The notes: generated by a model not told the origin, from the sequence alone. Counted from the stretch's first letter, positions 1 through 13,524 are shown. The stretch: DNA of 64,000 bases from Theocolax elegans (GCA_026168455.1 CM047425.1:97901580-97965579), one strand, 5' to 3'. Numbers and translations are program-made.

Positions 1-395
1 ATCGATGCGTCCATAGGTAGCTGGCCGATTGATTTAATTTTTTGTTAACTGTATCGGTATGTAGATATATATCTAGCCCAATAGAGGTCGTTGCTATAAT
101 TATCTCGGGATCTCTTGCCCTCGAATCTCCCCTTAATTCAACTCGCGAGATTCTCGCGCTCGGATTAATTCGTTGTAATCTTAATGCGCGCGCGAGCGGC
201 CGAACGCAGTATAAATGCATATGATTCGGTAACAACTCGACAGCGCGTTCTGTCGTTCGCAATTAGAGGGATTAATTTACATACTGCCGGATTAACTGTT
301 CGCCCCCGATGAATTATTCAAGCTCATGCTAATACCGCTCGGCCCAAGTCACGGGGGTCAATAATTGAATGCTCTTCTATACATCTTCGTGGGTT

Positions 396-446
396 TCGCA
401 TCGTACACGTACATGTACACGTACACACACACACACACACACACAT
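396..446 (+). repeat. (AC)n microsatellite with GTAC-rich leader
   Basis: A run of AC from 423 to 445 follows alternating GTACACGTACATGTAC sequence. Confidence 0.9.
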
Positions 447-3400
447 CCATATTTGTACATATATATGGATGTACACTAACGTGCTTGAAGGACTTTGTCG
501 TCTGTTGTCCTTTCGACTCTTCTCAAACGACGCGATTACGAGAAAGAAAAAAATTTGCATTCATGAGATAGTATTTATACATATTTTTTGCATATCATTG
601 TCTCATCGCAGATACGTATGTCACTATTGGTAAAAGGTTTCATATTTATTATAGTTTTATATTCACTTACTTATTGTGACATTATGAAATTTATAAATAA
701 AATTACTAAATTTAAAAAGTTACATTTTTATAATACGTTAAAACAAGCCATACAAATTATTTTTTAGGTGATTTTGTAACAATGAATAAAAACATTGTAT
801 AAAAGTGTAATTAACTTGGATTAAACACAAAAATTTAACATATAATCGAATGAAATGCAGGAAGTCTTAAAGCAAAGTTTTCATTCTTCTTTAATAAAAT
901 CGGCCGAGCAATTAAAAACCGCGAAAACGACGCATAAATCGATATATTGGATGCTAATTACCTTAAGATTGACTTTTAAATGTCTTTTGTCTCGTTCGTA
1001 ACCGAGGCGATGGATCGATACATTGTCGTTTCGTTAAATATCTCCGTCGAACCGGGGAATGCAGATAAGTACTTTCTTCATCAAAAAGTCGATATGGAAA
1101 TAGTCGCGATTTATGCATTACCCCGTAATGCCGAATTTCTTTTTTTTCTCTCGGTCTCTCCCTCTGCTCCTATTTACCTATAGCGTGCGTTTAACAACCT
1201 CGCGTTAGCTGCTTTTCGCGCTTTAATATCGAGGAAAATATAATAATATGCCCAAGAAAGTACCGCCCGAAGCTCTTTCTCCCATTTGAATGCATAAATA
1301 CGCATTAATTAGCGACTTGATTGCATCGATCCTCGATGTTTTATTCAATTTTAAGAAGCGCGGTCGCGTTTTAATTAATTTACGGGGACTTAATTTTTGC
1401 GCACTTTGCATGGCTGGTGCACCACCACCGCCGCTCGCGTACGCGGTATTAAGTAACGCGAATAAATTATCCGTTCTATTAGTCGCTCATTGCGGAATTT
1501 AAGCTTTGCGCGATTCAACATCGATGTTTATTGATTTACGTGCTATAGCAGAGGGGATTATCGATCTTGTATGCGCATTCATAGTTCGGTATAGTCGATT
1601 TCCGAAATTTTCCGTTCCGTATTTTACTTTCGCTATCGTTGAATACAATGAAAATTTTGATAGTGCAGAAATTATAAATAGTATTAAGTTTGTTTTTCTT
1701 TGTATAGAGCTTATGGATTTGCAAAAAATTTTTTCAATCATTCTTTTAAGTATGGAATGTAATAGAATTAATTAAAATTATTTCTACAATTATTAATTTA
1801 CATATATTATTTAACAATTTAGAAGACGCAGGCAAGTATAAAAATTGTAGATTCGCCGAGATACAGTAAATGCAATCGTGCAGGTTTAGCTACCTCGTGT
1901 TTCCAAATTGCATAACGATATATTTACTCGCTTAAATCATTAATCACGTTACTAATTAAAAACCTCGAGTAAGCTAAACAAAAAGAGTAATAATAATATC
2001 TTGAACACCGTAATCGACCTCACGTAACTAACATGACATAAAAGTAAGTATTCATTCCCTGTTCAATAACTAACCCAATGAAATAAATCGCATTAAAAAA
2101 AAAGCAGGCCAAAAATTTCGATATTTCAAGCGTACATCGAAATAAAACTTAAGTTTCGACACTTGTGAGTTTCCCACGAGCCCGAAATCTCGGCACGTGC
2201 ATCGCGGCCGAAACTGCAGAAACGCGGGAGAAGAGGAAACAACAAGAAGGACGATAAAGCCTTTGTCGGCGTGGCCAGGCGAAGACGCTCATTACATCGC
2301 TCGGTTTTATCGCGATTCCGAGGGCTTATATAGGGATCCGAGTGCCGGGAATACCTGTTATCCCTCTCTCTTACATAGGGATGAAGGAGTCAAGTGTAAA
2401 AAGAAATAAAAATACGAAAATAAGTAAAGGATATTATTGAAAGGCACCTATGGAAAAACGCTTGCAATGATAGATCGCTGATTGTTCAACGCGTTCGCGC
2501 GGTAATTTACACTGTCAATTATGCGCGTTTATCAGGAATAATTAATGATCGTATTACCGTAGAGGATACAAACATTTCTTGAGACTTGGAAAATCGAAAG
2601 TTGGAAGAGGAGTTCGTTGCGGTTACATTTTACTCCATTCGGTTTTACGTGTGAATATAAATTTCGCGTCGAGTCTTTTTATACTTTTCCGCACTTATTC
2701 GAGGGAATGGGGAGTGCGCGCTGTTTTATCTTTTATTATTTTTGCTCCACGAAGAATAAAGAATAAATATCAAGTATTATCACTATTTATTGCATACGTG
2801 GTATTCAATTGTTTTAACCCCTTGATAATTCCGTATATCGTAGACAAGTGTTTGTACGGACAGTATTTAAAAGTATGCAATTGTGCTTAGTAAAGCACGA
2901 ACATTTGAAACACACGTGCGTAAACGCGCTCGTATATATACAAGTTAAGAAGCGAAGGAAGCAGAGGTTCCGTCATTGTTATTGTACCCAGGCTTGCATT
3001 TCAGGCTTTAGTTGGGGAAGGTTACATTGTGCACACATGCACGTGTTTGTCTGTCTGTGTGTGCGTGTGTGCGTGATGTGTAATATGCCCACACATAAAT
3101 ATATGTAGGATAGAAGAGAGAAAGACGCCTAAGGCCAGTAGTAACGTTGGGTCAGTCACGCGAGCGCTTACAAATTGAAGACGCTAATTTACACACGAGT
3201 TCGCACTCGCGTACCGCTTATTAACTCGAGCAAGTTTGCCCGTGCGGGCCACCGACTAACAAGCTGAACAATGTTTGGTAATTATTCCAGCTAAATGATC
3301 TCTATGGGACGATGCAGACTGGATGCAAGTTGAGGTAACCCACCCATAGACCAAGAACGTATATCGATATTTTCATTCGTTTTATTCGTTATGGTGATTG

Positions 3401-6369
3401 ATGGGGTATACAACTTCGAAATAGGGTATTCGTTCGGAATACAAAGGAATATAGACTCCATAATGTAATATTAATTTAACTCAATTGTACGATTATTATT
3501 AAATCGATATGAATACAAAATACGCGCAACTATATTAATAAACATTTTTAAACTAAGAAAATGTATAAATCATTCTCAATTATAAGATTATGACTGTTAT
3601 ATATGTCGCTCGATTGCAACAATATATTTTCTCTATCACTTCGAATGGACCTCAACTCAATTATCTCGACAGTGTATTGCATCATAGTCGAACTCGATAT
3701 GTGTCCACGTAAAATACAAGCCATTAAAACAATTTTATCTATATCCAAAACCAGTACCATGTAGCGCAATCAAAATATATCAAAACTGCAATTCCTCGCG
3801 CGACAAAGATAAATTCACGATCGCAGGATCTCCAGTCGAGCAACTCTATAGTTCACGATTTTTACATCGGTGTATATTTAATCGTTTACTATAAATGAGT
3901 TATCTTATACGTAAATGTCACAGAATTTTTATAACTCACCCTGCATACCTTATATTCAACGAAGAGAAATAATTTTTTTTCAATAAAAAATAATAATATA
4001 ACAGCGCGGGAATTTAAAACCTCTACCGATTATAGAGTGAGAGATTTCCGATATTCCTTTTATATCCGCGCTGATCTTTTCGTATGTTTCATATTGATAA
4101 ATATACCCTCTTGTTAATTTTATTATCCAAGTATCGCAATACTTATTTTACATTTACATATGTGCATATATGTACATGGCGTTGTTCAAGGGCTCGTGTG
4201 GTAACAATAATAAATTATACGCAGTACATGATTAGTTTTAAATATACATGCATACTGTTTATCATTCCTCGTTACGAGATTAAGGATACGCGCAAACTGC
4301 AAATCGAAATTGATATTATTTAGAGAAACATATTGAGGGGAACGCGACCATTACCGAATCAATACACTTTCGAGTGTTATTCACTATAATCAAAACATGA
4401 TTTAATTTTTTAATTTCGACATTTGAAAAAAAAATCATTTATTATATAGATTTAACTGATTTTTTTTATTAAAATACAAGTCCTTTATTATTAAATCAAC
4501 TGATAATTTTTATTCGTTTAAAAGATTTTATTGTATCTATCTAAAATTTAATTGAATTAAAAGATAAATTTTTTTTTACTAATTGCATATACAAGACATC
4601 GGATATTTATTGCAAAATTGAATTAAATACACTGCCGGAAATTAAATCTGTTAAAAATATTGGATTTGAAAGATTCAGCGATTTTCATTGCTTTTATATG
4701 TATTGTTGCGTCAATCAATTACACAAAATTTTATTATTAAAAGGATAAATAAATATACATAATGGTATATGCATTTGTAACAACATTTTTGCAAGAATCA
4801 GTAAAACATTAATAGACCAATGCACCGATGAATTACATTTTAATTGAATTCCCTCAATTACAAATGTTTTCATTATAATATCATGAAAATTCATAAACCA
4901 TACGCGAATTCGATTCAATCTAGTATTGGATAAAAAGTGACGTGTGTGAGTGCGTGTATATAGAGATCGAAAAGAAAAAAAAAACATTCGATCTTCATAA
5001 TTCATAATTCGTTCGTATATAAACGCAACACTTACTCCATTACACTCGATTGCATAATGCTTGTTTATTATTCACCTCCGGCTATAAATTAAAACAGCTT
5101 TTATCGTGCAAAACGAGAGAAGAGGATGCGAAGAGCGAAAAGCTGCATTATGCGCGGGAAAAAGGGCTGGGGGAGGTTCCGACCGATCGAGTTTTATATG
5201 TATATACGCGATTTTCTCTCTTTATCTTTCTCACTTTCTCTCTCCCTCTCTCTCGTTGCAATCGTAAACCGAAACACGCAGTCCGCGTAATTGAGAGGGT
5301 ATCCGTACAGAAACTGATTTATAAGCATCAAAGAGAACATCGGACAGACGGTTTGGTATTATTGCTTTTATAAAAATTGTGGGAAACCCGGGTTAAAAAT
5401 TAACTTTTGACTTTTTCATTTTTACTTATAAGTGAGGTGATATAATTATACCTTGTGCTAACTTCATTGGAGGAAAATTTAATCTGTTAAATTGCACAAG
5501 CTATAGTTATCATTTCTAGACGGTGATTCATGAATTTATACGCAATTTTATGTTCGTATTAAATTTTAAATATCTATAAGTTAATTTTATTACATGCGTA
5601 TACATTGATAGTTTGCTACTTTTGTATCTAATAAAATATTTCAGTAATCTATCTTTAAATTTAATACTGCAATAATATCTTATAAGAAATAAATTACATA
5701 TTAAGTAAATAAATTAATTTAAAAGTGATATAAACTGAGAGGATACTAATTAAATGATACATACGTTCAAAATTAAACATACTTATTTTAAAACGTGTTT
5801 AATACATAGTAACCATTTATTAACCTAATCATAATGATTATCGTAAAAAATGTTACAAACATTGAGTTGCAGCTATATCCTAATTCATATTTCTCAAGAG
5901 TTATAGAACAAACCCTTGTATGTAAATTGATACAAAATTTAATACCCAAATGCAAATAAAATAAATAAGAAGCACGAAAGGTAAAACAAAATCACGATCG
6001 AGTTAAAGTTTTGTAAAGAGTTTTCGAAAGAGTCATTTCGCAACGCCATAAGAAATCTGGAATCTGGATAGACGGAAAACGTGGGAGGTCGAAGAGAATA
6101 TAATAAAAATGAGGTGGGGGATACTGAAGGGGGAAATTAAAAGTCAAAAGGAGAGAATAAAAAGGAGATAGATGAAGAAAGTTAAGAGAGAGGAGAAAAA
6201 AATAAAAAATTAAAAGTGAGAAAGCACAACTACACGTTTGTCTCCTTCTCGCACTTGGAAGAGAGAGGCGTGAATTACGGAGAGTAGAGCAAGCCGAGCG
6301 GCCCGACAGGCTCATTGTCCTCTGCTAGTTTAATTAATGCAGCTGAACCGGTGCCCCTTTCCACTCATT

Positions 6370-6395
6370 CTCTCCCTCTCTCTCTCTCTCTCTCT
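6370..6395 (+). repeat. (CT)n microsatellite
   Basis: A CT run with one CCC interruption lies in a pyrimidine-rich stretch from about 6350 to 6540, close to the U6 gene but downstream of its 3' end. Confidence 0.85.
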
Positions 6396-6799
6396 TTCTG
6401 TTTCTGGGTGTCCCAAACCTCGCCTTTTCTTCTATATAACACAGCTCTCTATCCTTTTTTTATATCTAACCCTTTCTCAACTCAGTCGCGTGTCGCTTGT
6501 TCCTTTTCGCGCGTTGTTTGTTCCCTATCTCTCTCGCCATGATGAGATTTTCTTTTCTTTTGCCCCCCTTCTTTTTTTACGCGAGTTTTGTTTCTCGCGC
6601 TCGTCGCACGCACCTCTAAAATTTCGTGGAAAACGGTGTGAAATGCAGGATTTAATGCTCACATTGTTTCGTTTAGAAGCGATTGTAACGCAATTCATTA
6701 TTGAATCAAGCTCTTGGTTTATATAAAAAAAATGCACACACGCGTGCGCGCACGCATATATATCCACGCACATATACTCTTATTAATATTAAGGTTGGC

Positions 6800-6805
6800 A
6801 AAAAA
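6800..6805 (-). terminator. Pol III oligo-T terminator of U6
   Basis: Six consecutive T residues on the minus strand directly follow the conserved U6 3' end (CCACA). This is the usual Pol III termination signal, and it also supplies the terminal U tract of the RNA. Confidence 0.75.
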
Positions 6806-6850
6806 TGTGGAACGCTTCACGATTTTGCGTGTCATCCTTGCGCAGGGGCC

Positions 6851-6890
<40 letters not shown>

Positions 6891-6907
6891 ACTGCCGAAG
6901 CAAGTAC
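6801..6907 (-). ncRNA. U6: U6 spliceosomal snRNA (full length)
   Basis: This is the U6 small nuclear RNA, the catalytic RNA of the major spliceosome, made by RNA polymerase III and acting in the nucleus. Read on the minus strand, it runs from the 5' stem-loop (TTGCTTCGGCAG) through the ATATACTAAAATTGGAACG segment and the ACAGAGA box that pairs with the 5' splice site. It continues into the AGATTAGCATGGCCCC region containing the catalytic AGC triad, then the internal stem-loop region, and ends in TTCCACATTTTT. The length is about 107 nt, as in other animals. Only two bases differ from the fly U6 I remember: position 3 is A rather than U and position 17 is U rather than A. The two pair with each other in the 5' stem, so pairing is kept. 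There is no poly-A tail or truncation, and a TATA box lies at the right distance, so this looks functional and not a retropseudogene. Confidence 0.97.
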
Positions 6908-6930
6908 ATTTGGTGTATGGCTACGGTCTC

Positions 6931-6938
6931 CTTATATA
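6931..6938 (-). promoter_or_regulatory. TATA box of the U6 Pol III promoter
   Basis: On the minus strand the sequence reads TATATAAG, at about -24 to -31 from the U6 5' end. That is where type 3 Pol III promoters place their TATA box, the element that directs polymerase III rather than II to insect snRNA genes. The spacing is seen directly; function is inferred from position. Confidence 0.7.
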
Positions 6939-6950
6939 CGAATCGAGTAC

Positions 6951-6971
6951 TAGTTTGGTCATTTGCGAGAA
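6951..6971 (-). promoter_or_regulatory. candidate proximal sequence element (PSE) of U6
   Basis: In insects the snRNA-activating complex binds a roughly 21-bp PSE about 12 bp upstream of the U6 TATA box. The segment at exactly that spacing reads, on the minus strand, TTCTCGCAAATGACC followed by AAACTA. It shares a TTCTC..CAA..TG pattern with the fly-type element. The assignment rests mainly on position, because PSE sequences diverge between insect orders. Confidence 0.3.
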
Positions 6972-9900
6972 ATAGAATTATCGGGTATCCACCTGGCGGC
7001 TGAAGTTCGAGTTGCAAATACGAAGATAGGAAGTGCGCATGCGTATGAAAAAGAGCGCGAATATTTAAATATTTGAATTTCACAATATTTACATTTATTT
7101 ATGTAATTGAAATATTAATAATTAAAAATTATAATAAAAAATCGTTATAAATTAATTGTTACAATGAATGTATATTATGTCGGATGATTTTAATAAATTA
7201 TAATAGTTTACAAGAATAAGTTAAAATAATAATTTGGAAAAAATTTATTTGAATAATAAATTTGTATATTAACACCGTAAATTAAGATATTTATAAATGT
7301 ATAATTAATTACATGATAAATTAAAATTTTAACAGACAGTTAAACTTAAACGTGTAATATTTTCCACTTGAACACACACACGCACACTCATAAATACATT
7401 ATCCTATTTAAATCTATGATTAATTTTTCATTGCTTCTTATAGATTTTAAAAGCTTAAATTAAGAATATGTTCCCAGCTGAAACCAAACAATCGAGTATC
7501 GCCCATCAAAATTTTTCCCATTGAAATTAATCCCGTTTATCTCCGTCACACGCCCCTCTCCTTTTATTACTTCGTTCTTCCTTTATAATATAGCGCATCA
7601 CCCTCTGTCCATCTCTCTCGGTTTTGCTAGAGCAAAAACGTATGTCCTTTCTCGCTTTAGTGTCTGCGGTTTCGGGAAGACCCCCACGCACATCCCTGTG
7701 CGCCTAATCGAGATTCGATTCGGACTGGCTTTATATTGCGGGCTTCGAGTGGATTATTGATTCAATGAACCGATGCGGCGGTGGCGGCGTCATTTTGTCT
7801 AGAAAGGAGGGGGAGAGATCGAGCCTGTTTTTGGGTTTCAATCGAGAGGATAGGTATTGGGTGATGAAGGGGGAGGGGAAGAGCAGTGGACGAGAGGAAA
7901 GGAGCGAGGGGCGGGGGAAGGGAATAGGACGCCCGTGTTGCATAATCCTCGAATTGTGCGAGTGGCGAGAGACGGGATCAGAGAGTAGAGCCTCGACAAG
8001 CGTGTAAGGGCTGCTATTACTGCGCGCCGACGATTTATGGATCCAAAGGGACGCCGAGTTGGACTCTACTCTCTTTCTCACTGTGCACATATATTATACC
8101 TTGGTAATTATCAATTTATAGTATCCGAATGATTCATTCGCGCGACACATTGTATTGATTCTTATATGGAACACGACTCTGTAATTTGTCTCATTATTAT
8201 ATCGATTTTGTGGATTTAATAACTGCTCTGATGATATTATATATCATCTTACATTTGTATTCATATTGACACTCTCAATTTAAATTCTAATTCATTTTGA
8301 TCATACATTTTAAAAGATTTTTATTGGTTTTAACACGAGCGTTAGTATGAGTCTGGTCCATTAAAAACTTCTTTGCACCAATGTTTAATAATCAAATTGC
8401 GCAAAACTTTTTTTACATTTACACCACGTATTTGCCAAATAGGCGCGAACAATATTCGACTCAATTGTGAAATTATGTCAAACTTCGAGAAAATTAATCT
8501 GTTTAAATTTTTTAATCACATTGATTCTGTTGAAATTGCGACATTTTTAAGAGTTAATTATTTGTTTACAATTGTGTAAAGTTACTACAAAACCATAAAT
8601 ACTACAAACAATATATAGCTATTCTTTGATAATTATCGATACAAAAAATTGTAAGTTTAATACCTTGTTTATTGTTAAAAAAACGACACTTTCTACAGCT
8701 ATAAATTGACTTCTATGAGTCAGGCTATTTAAGCGTTTATTTACGTTCTGTTGATTATAATGAATAATCAAGTATTCATAAAAGGCTATTCAGCATTGAT
8801 TATACACAGAAATTAAATATTTTCCTTTTCACGCCATTAAATAAGAAACGAAGTGGATCTCTGTTTATGTGTGCTTTTTTTAATTTAACTCAATTAAGAT
8901 TTGTTAGTAATACACTTGAAATTATTCGTATGATTATTATATTATTTTGTTATTTAAAGATTTTGAGATTATTATAATAATTTATTCCATAACTTTCACT
9001 CAGCAAAATCCTTTACGAAACAACGAATATATAAATTTATCTCTCTTTAAGATTTGTTAATCTCATTAATGACAAAGTGAATGTAGCTCGTTTAAATATC
9101 CGTTATTTGCAATCGACGTAAAACTGCTAATGAGTCACCGGTCTGATATACAAAAATATACATTAACGTGCACACAAATAGTAGATAACGCGATAAATAT
9201 CAACAAATTAATAACCGTAATTTAAAAAAAAGACGCATCGCAGTTTAAAAGAGAAAATAAAATAAGTATCGAATTTCTCGGTAAGTCAAGGGTTTCGAGT
9301 TAAGAATGGCCTCAATGTGATTTCGCTGGCAATCGAGTAAAGTCGAATCTAAGCGTTCAACCCATATACCCCGTAGTCGAGTGAAATAAAAAAAGAACTA
9401 GAAGAAGAAGAAGAAGAAGAAGAGGAAAAAGAAGAAGAAGAATGAAGGGCAAAATAGAAAAGGCAGAAACAAAGAAAGAGAGTCTGGACTTTTTGTATCT
9501 CTTCTCGAGTTCCTGCCTCTCTTCTTCGTTTTCCCTCTTATATTAACTTCGAACTCAAATAGTCAAAGAAAGGGGCGAAAAAGAATGAAAAGAAAGAGGG
9601 AGATAGGAAAATGGGAGAAAAAGACGATGCAAGAGAAGAGCGGGAAATAAATAGAGAGGAACGTCGGGGAAGAAGAAGAAAGAAAAAAACCATCTTCTTA
9701 AAAGGTATATACTGTGTGTATAGGTATATAGTCTTTAAGGGGGGGTCAAGGTGCTTGGACTTTCTTTTTCTCTCAGAGATTTTCTCCTCCTTTTTCTCTT
9801 CGGAGTCGAGCAAAGGCTAGCTTAACTGGAAAAGTTCGTCAAAGTCCGGGAGCAATAACCTGCGAAACTTAAAAATCACCACTGCTTCGGCGATGTTTCT

Positions 9901-12900
9901 TCCTTGGCCTTCTTTCTTAGTTTTTTTAAACGTAGCTAAACTTTTTCGTTCCTGGATACGTATATAAAGGGCTATACCTGTGTAATTACTTTTAGACGCG
10001 TTTTATCGTTGCGTAAGTGCTTGCACTCCGATCAACCGATTTGTTTCATCAATTACTGTTGTCCAATCGATTGTCGTATAAAAATGTTAAGTAATTCGAT
10101 TATAAAAATCTGCTATGCTCTTAAAATACAACATAATTATTTCAAGATGGCAGTACTGCACGTTTAAATAACATAAAGATTTGTTAAAAACTTTATTTGA
10201 AAATACACCTTGAATTTTCATTCTGACAAATATGGTTTTATCCGAAAATCTCTCGTTTTTCTAGAGAAAATATAATATTATGCACAAAATCAGTATAGCA
10301 AAAAACGTTAACGATATGTTTAGTAATTGCCCGCTTATAAAATATTTTCGTAAAGATTTTGATAGACCAATTGTATACAGATAGGCAAGCCACGCTATAA
10401 TTTAAAATGCCTGAGCTATCAACTGGTAATAAGAATATAGCTTCCGATCGTCTTATAATGAACCAGCGCGCATTCGAGAGGGATATAATGAATTGCCGGA
10501 GGTACAAACACGTATATACCGCTCATTGTATCGGACAAATTTATTATTATTGATTTCCCAAGCATCGAGAGGATGTTGTCGACAAAAATGGAGTTGCAGT
10601 GAAAATTCATTATGAAATGACGACGCGGTAATTAATGATAACGGGAAGTATCAAGGATATGCCAACTGTACGTCTGTATCTCCTTTGTAATTTCTTTGAG
10701 CTGATCGGTTCTAAAGCTTTATCCTTTTTTTTCTATTGTTGACAGGTGTACGGGTTTACAGAATGGTTAAAGATGTTTTGTTTGTAGTCTACGTACGTAT
10801 ATGAAATAAATATTTTTTTTGTTATTACGCGTTTGTGTACCGTTAGACTATAAATTTGCAGTTAATTTAGCATTTTTCGACTTATTCATTTTTTTTATTA
10901 TTATTTAAGACGCAATATTTTTTTCAATATTAAAGCATTTATGATGTATTGATTAAAACAAAAGTATTACGTTAATATAATAATACCTCTGATCACAACA
11001 GTGCACTTGTAATAATATATTATTTATCGACTAAACACCCGTTTTACATTTTTAAATTGCGTAATTATCAGTAAATTGATTAATGTCTGTTATTATTTTT
11101 AAAAGTGTATAGGCAATAAATTGTAATTAATTTTTATTGCTTTCGCAAGAAATGATAAGCAATATTTTTATTAAAAATATAATAACCTGTTAACGTAAAT
11201 CGTCTATTTTCGTGACTAAAGAAAACAGAAAACACGCAGTGTCGAAGATCATTTCGTAATAAAATAGGTACTTGCACATGAAACACCGCGAGTGTACAAA
11301 AAGTAAAACTACTCTTTATCGTTGACTACCGTAATTAAGGCGTGTTCGAATCAAGATAAAAATTTATATGTTTTATCAGAGTGCATAATAATGTATTATT
11401 TTTATCAATTTTCTGATTTTTAGCCGATGATAAAGAGATACTGGAGGTCATATATAAATCTCACTCATTTATACATACATATACATTTGTTAAAAAAAAC
11501 ATTTCTTTCGATAAGTTTCTTATACATAAATTACGATAAAGCAAAATAATTGCAAAAATATGTAAATTTGTTGTCGAAGCAATTAGATAAAATTAATAAT
11601 GTATAATGAAAAAATTTTAATTAATTTATATCTTAGGATTAGAAGGCTTGTAAGAAAATTAGTTTATTGAAAGGGCTATATAAACAATGGCGATAATGTC
11701 ATTTCCACGAGTATGCATATAAAATCGTCCGAATAGCATCGAGCGAAAATTCTATTAATGGAAAGTAGGTTTCGACGCGACTTCCGTAGATGTGTCGCGT
11801 TGCTCTCGGTCTTCCAACGAGTTTCGGGAATCAAGCTACTACGCTCCAGGCGCCGGTAATATTAATACCATTGCCGAAGTAAGCGACACCGAGGGACTAG
11901 TCCTATAAATAAACCTACCGGTGTAGTGCTTATGCACCCGATGCTAATTTGTCCTCCTTGTTTTCCGAAATTCGCAGGGAAAAGGTCCCTATTTAACTTG
12001 GTCTAACTTCTCTTGAAAAAGTTTAATAATGAATGTTAAGTGGAGTTTCATTGCGGAGTTGAGGAGCCGTAATTCGGTAGGTAGTCTGTTAGAAATCACG
12101 TTGTAAATGAAACTATTTTTTCATTCACCTCGAAAACGTGTACTTTTCTATAATTTATGTATATAATTTGAAAACTTATCGCTTGAAATCGTAATGTATA
12201 TTTCATACGGTAGTTTTATTTTATTATTTATCACGATTTCCTCTTGACACTGATTATTTTTTTATGAATACATTATCAATTTATCCGCGATATATCCAGT
12301 AGATGATATTAAAATAATAATTAAATATCTCTATATAATAAGTAAATAAATTTATTACTTACAAATGAACGTTGTTATAAATGTAAAATTAATGTTATTA
12401 ATATCGGTATATTGGAGTTGAAGGGTTTATTCTGTGTGTAGTGCTAGTATGTTATAACGATAACAGCAAATCCAATATAATTCAAGAAATGATGGATCAT
12501 AATAAGCGGGATAATTGAATTATCGTATGTTTGTATTAATTGACGATTCAATTGTTAGGGAAACAATAAATGTCGATGAATGCCATTAAAATCTTCAATA
12601 TATACATATATTGAAAACAAATACTCTCTATTGTGGGGTTTTTAATATCGAAATAAATTTTTTAAATTTACTAATTAGTGCAAGTGGTATTTATACCCAG
12701 TAAAATTATGATAAATTATGCAATCGGACAACCGATAGAAATCATTAAATGTATAACATTGATAAATTATTTTAGTTTTGATTATTTAAATAAATTTTTG
12801 TATAATAATTAAAATTTGTAATGAGTGATTACAGTTCTAATCGAACAAATATCGCTATTGTGTGTTAGTACAAAAATTTATCTAAAAAGAATGACAATGA

Positions 12901-13019
12901 AACCTGGAAATAAGCAACCCATACTCTATAAAACAAATGCAAATATTACAATTCGTGGGGGCACGCATCTCGCAATAAATTTGTTAAAACATGATCCTTT
13001 AAAAAAAAGCGACAATATT
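6972..13019. other. non-coding, AT-rich upstream of U6
   Basis: No gene is supported. Purine-rich, G-rich DNA at 7765-8000 holds an open frame on each strand, but composition alone explains them. A purine domain at 9380-9700 and a CG-rich patch at 11760-11890 are the only departures from AT-rich spacer. A good 3' splice-site-like CTATTGTTGACAG ends at 10745 but has no matching exon. Confidence 0.6.
9401..9442 (+). repeat. (GAA)n trinucleotide repeat
   Basis: GAA repeats at 9401-9422 and 9431-9441 are separated by GAGGAAAAA. They lie in a purine-rich domain that extends to about 9700. Confidence 0.9.
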
Positions 13020-13271
13020 AGGGAGATGAAAGGCAACGAAGCGAGGCCGAACGCGCTCGAGGGCGTAATTAATTCGGTAAAAGTAGGCAGTGACGAGCGC
13101 AAAGGTATATAGAAGGGATGGAGAGGGTTTCCCGTATATACGCGCGAGATTTCGAGGGATAAGCGACCGAAGCGGCGCAGACTCGACGAATTATCGCCGA
13201 GAAAGCGGAAGCAGAGTGTCTGGTATGCCAAAATCGATAAAGCGCCTCCTCCTCGCCATACTGCTCCTCTC

Positions 13272-13332
<61 letters not shown>

Positions 13333-13460
13333 CTCTCTCTCTATTTCTACTGCGCTCCGTCCGACCGTCCGCCTCCACAACGTCGTATAGTCACCTAAAC
13401 CTTCCCCGTTCCCTCCCTACGCGCTCTCTCTCTGTCTTTCTCGAAAACTGCGCGAAAACG
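13020..13460. other. CG-rich island with long CT tract
   Basis: CpG-dense sequence surrounds the CT microsatellite. Open frames in several registers across the CT run encode Ser/Leu or Arg/Glu repeats and are artefacts of the repeat. It could be a regulatory element or an untranslated exon, with no direct evidence for either. Confidence 0.5.
13277..13342 (+). repeat. long (CT)n microsatellite, about 66 bp
   Basis: This is the longest simple repeat in the window, interrupted once by CG at 13329-13330. It lies inside a CG-rich island. GAGA-type factors bind such tracts in insects, so a chromatin role is possible but unproven. Confidence 0.95.
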
Positions 13461-13510
13461 TGGTATAATTTACAGTATCTTGGTTGAGCCAGATCCGCCG
13501 GATAAAATTT

Positions 13511-13524
13511 CGGAATTAATTCCG
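13511..13524. repeat. perfect 14-bp palindrome
   Basis: CGGAATTAATTCCG is identical to its own reverse complement and lies just downstream of the CG-rich island with the long CT tract. It could be a binding site for a dimeric factor. Confidence 0.5.

Larger units (their letters stand above)
1..6799. other. non-coding, AT-rich with small CG-rich patches
   Basis: I see no gene. A CG-rich patch spans 2160-2360, and a TG-rich microsatellite lies near 3045-3080. An 8-bp inverted pair (TCTATGGG at 3301, CCCATAGA at 3343) is too short to interpret. A pyrimidine-rich stretch lies at 5205-5260. Open frames here are short and low in complexity. Confidence 0.6.

Noticed and set aside
7731..8090. 119-codon minus-strand frame opposite an 80-codon plus-strand frame
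   Set aside because: Both follow purine/pyrimidine strand bias; no domain is recognised and no splice or start context supports them.
9962..9971. TATATAAAGG, one of many TATA-like words
   Set aside because: Such words are frequent in AT-rich DNA (also near 211, 23475, 31878 and 34037); none has an initiator and a downstream exon.
10746..10787. Possible exon after CTATTGTTGACAG
   Set aside because: The frame stops after 13 codons and no good 5' splice site matches it.
12926..13398. Long overlapping frames on both strands (up to 150 codons)
   Set aside because: They are created by the CT repeat, which is open in several frames, and encode Ser/Leu or Arg/Glu runs only.
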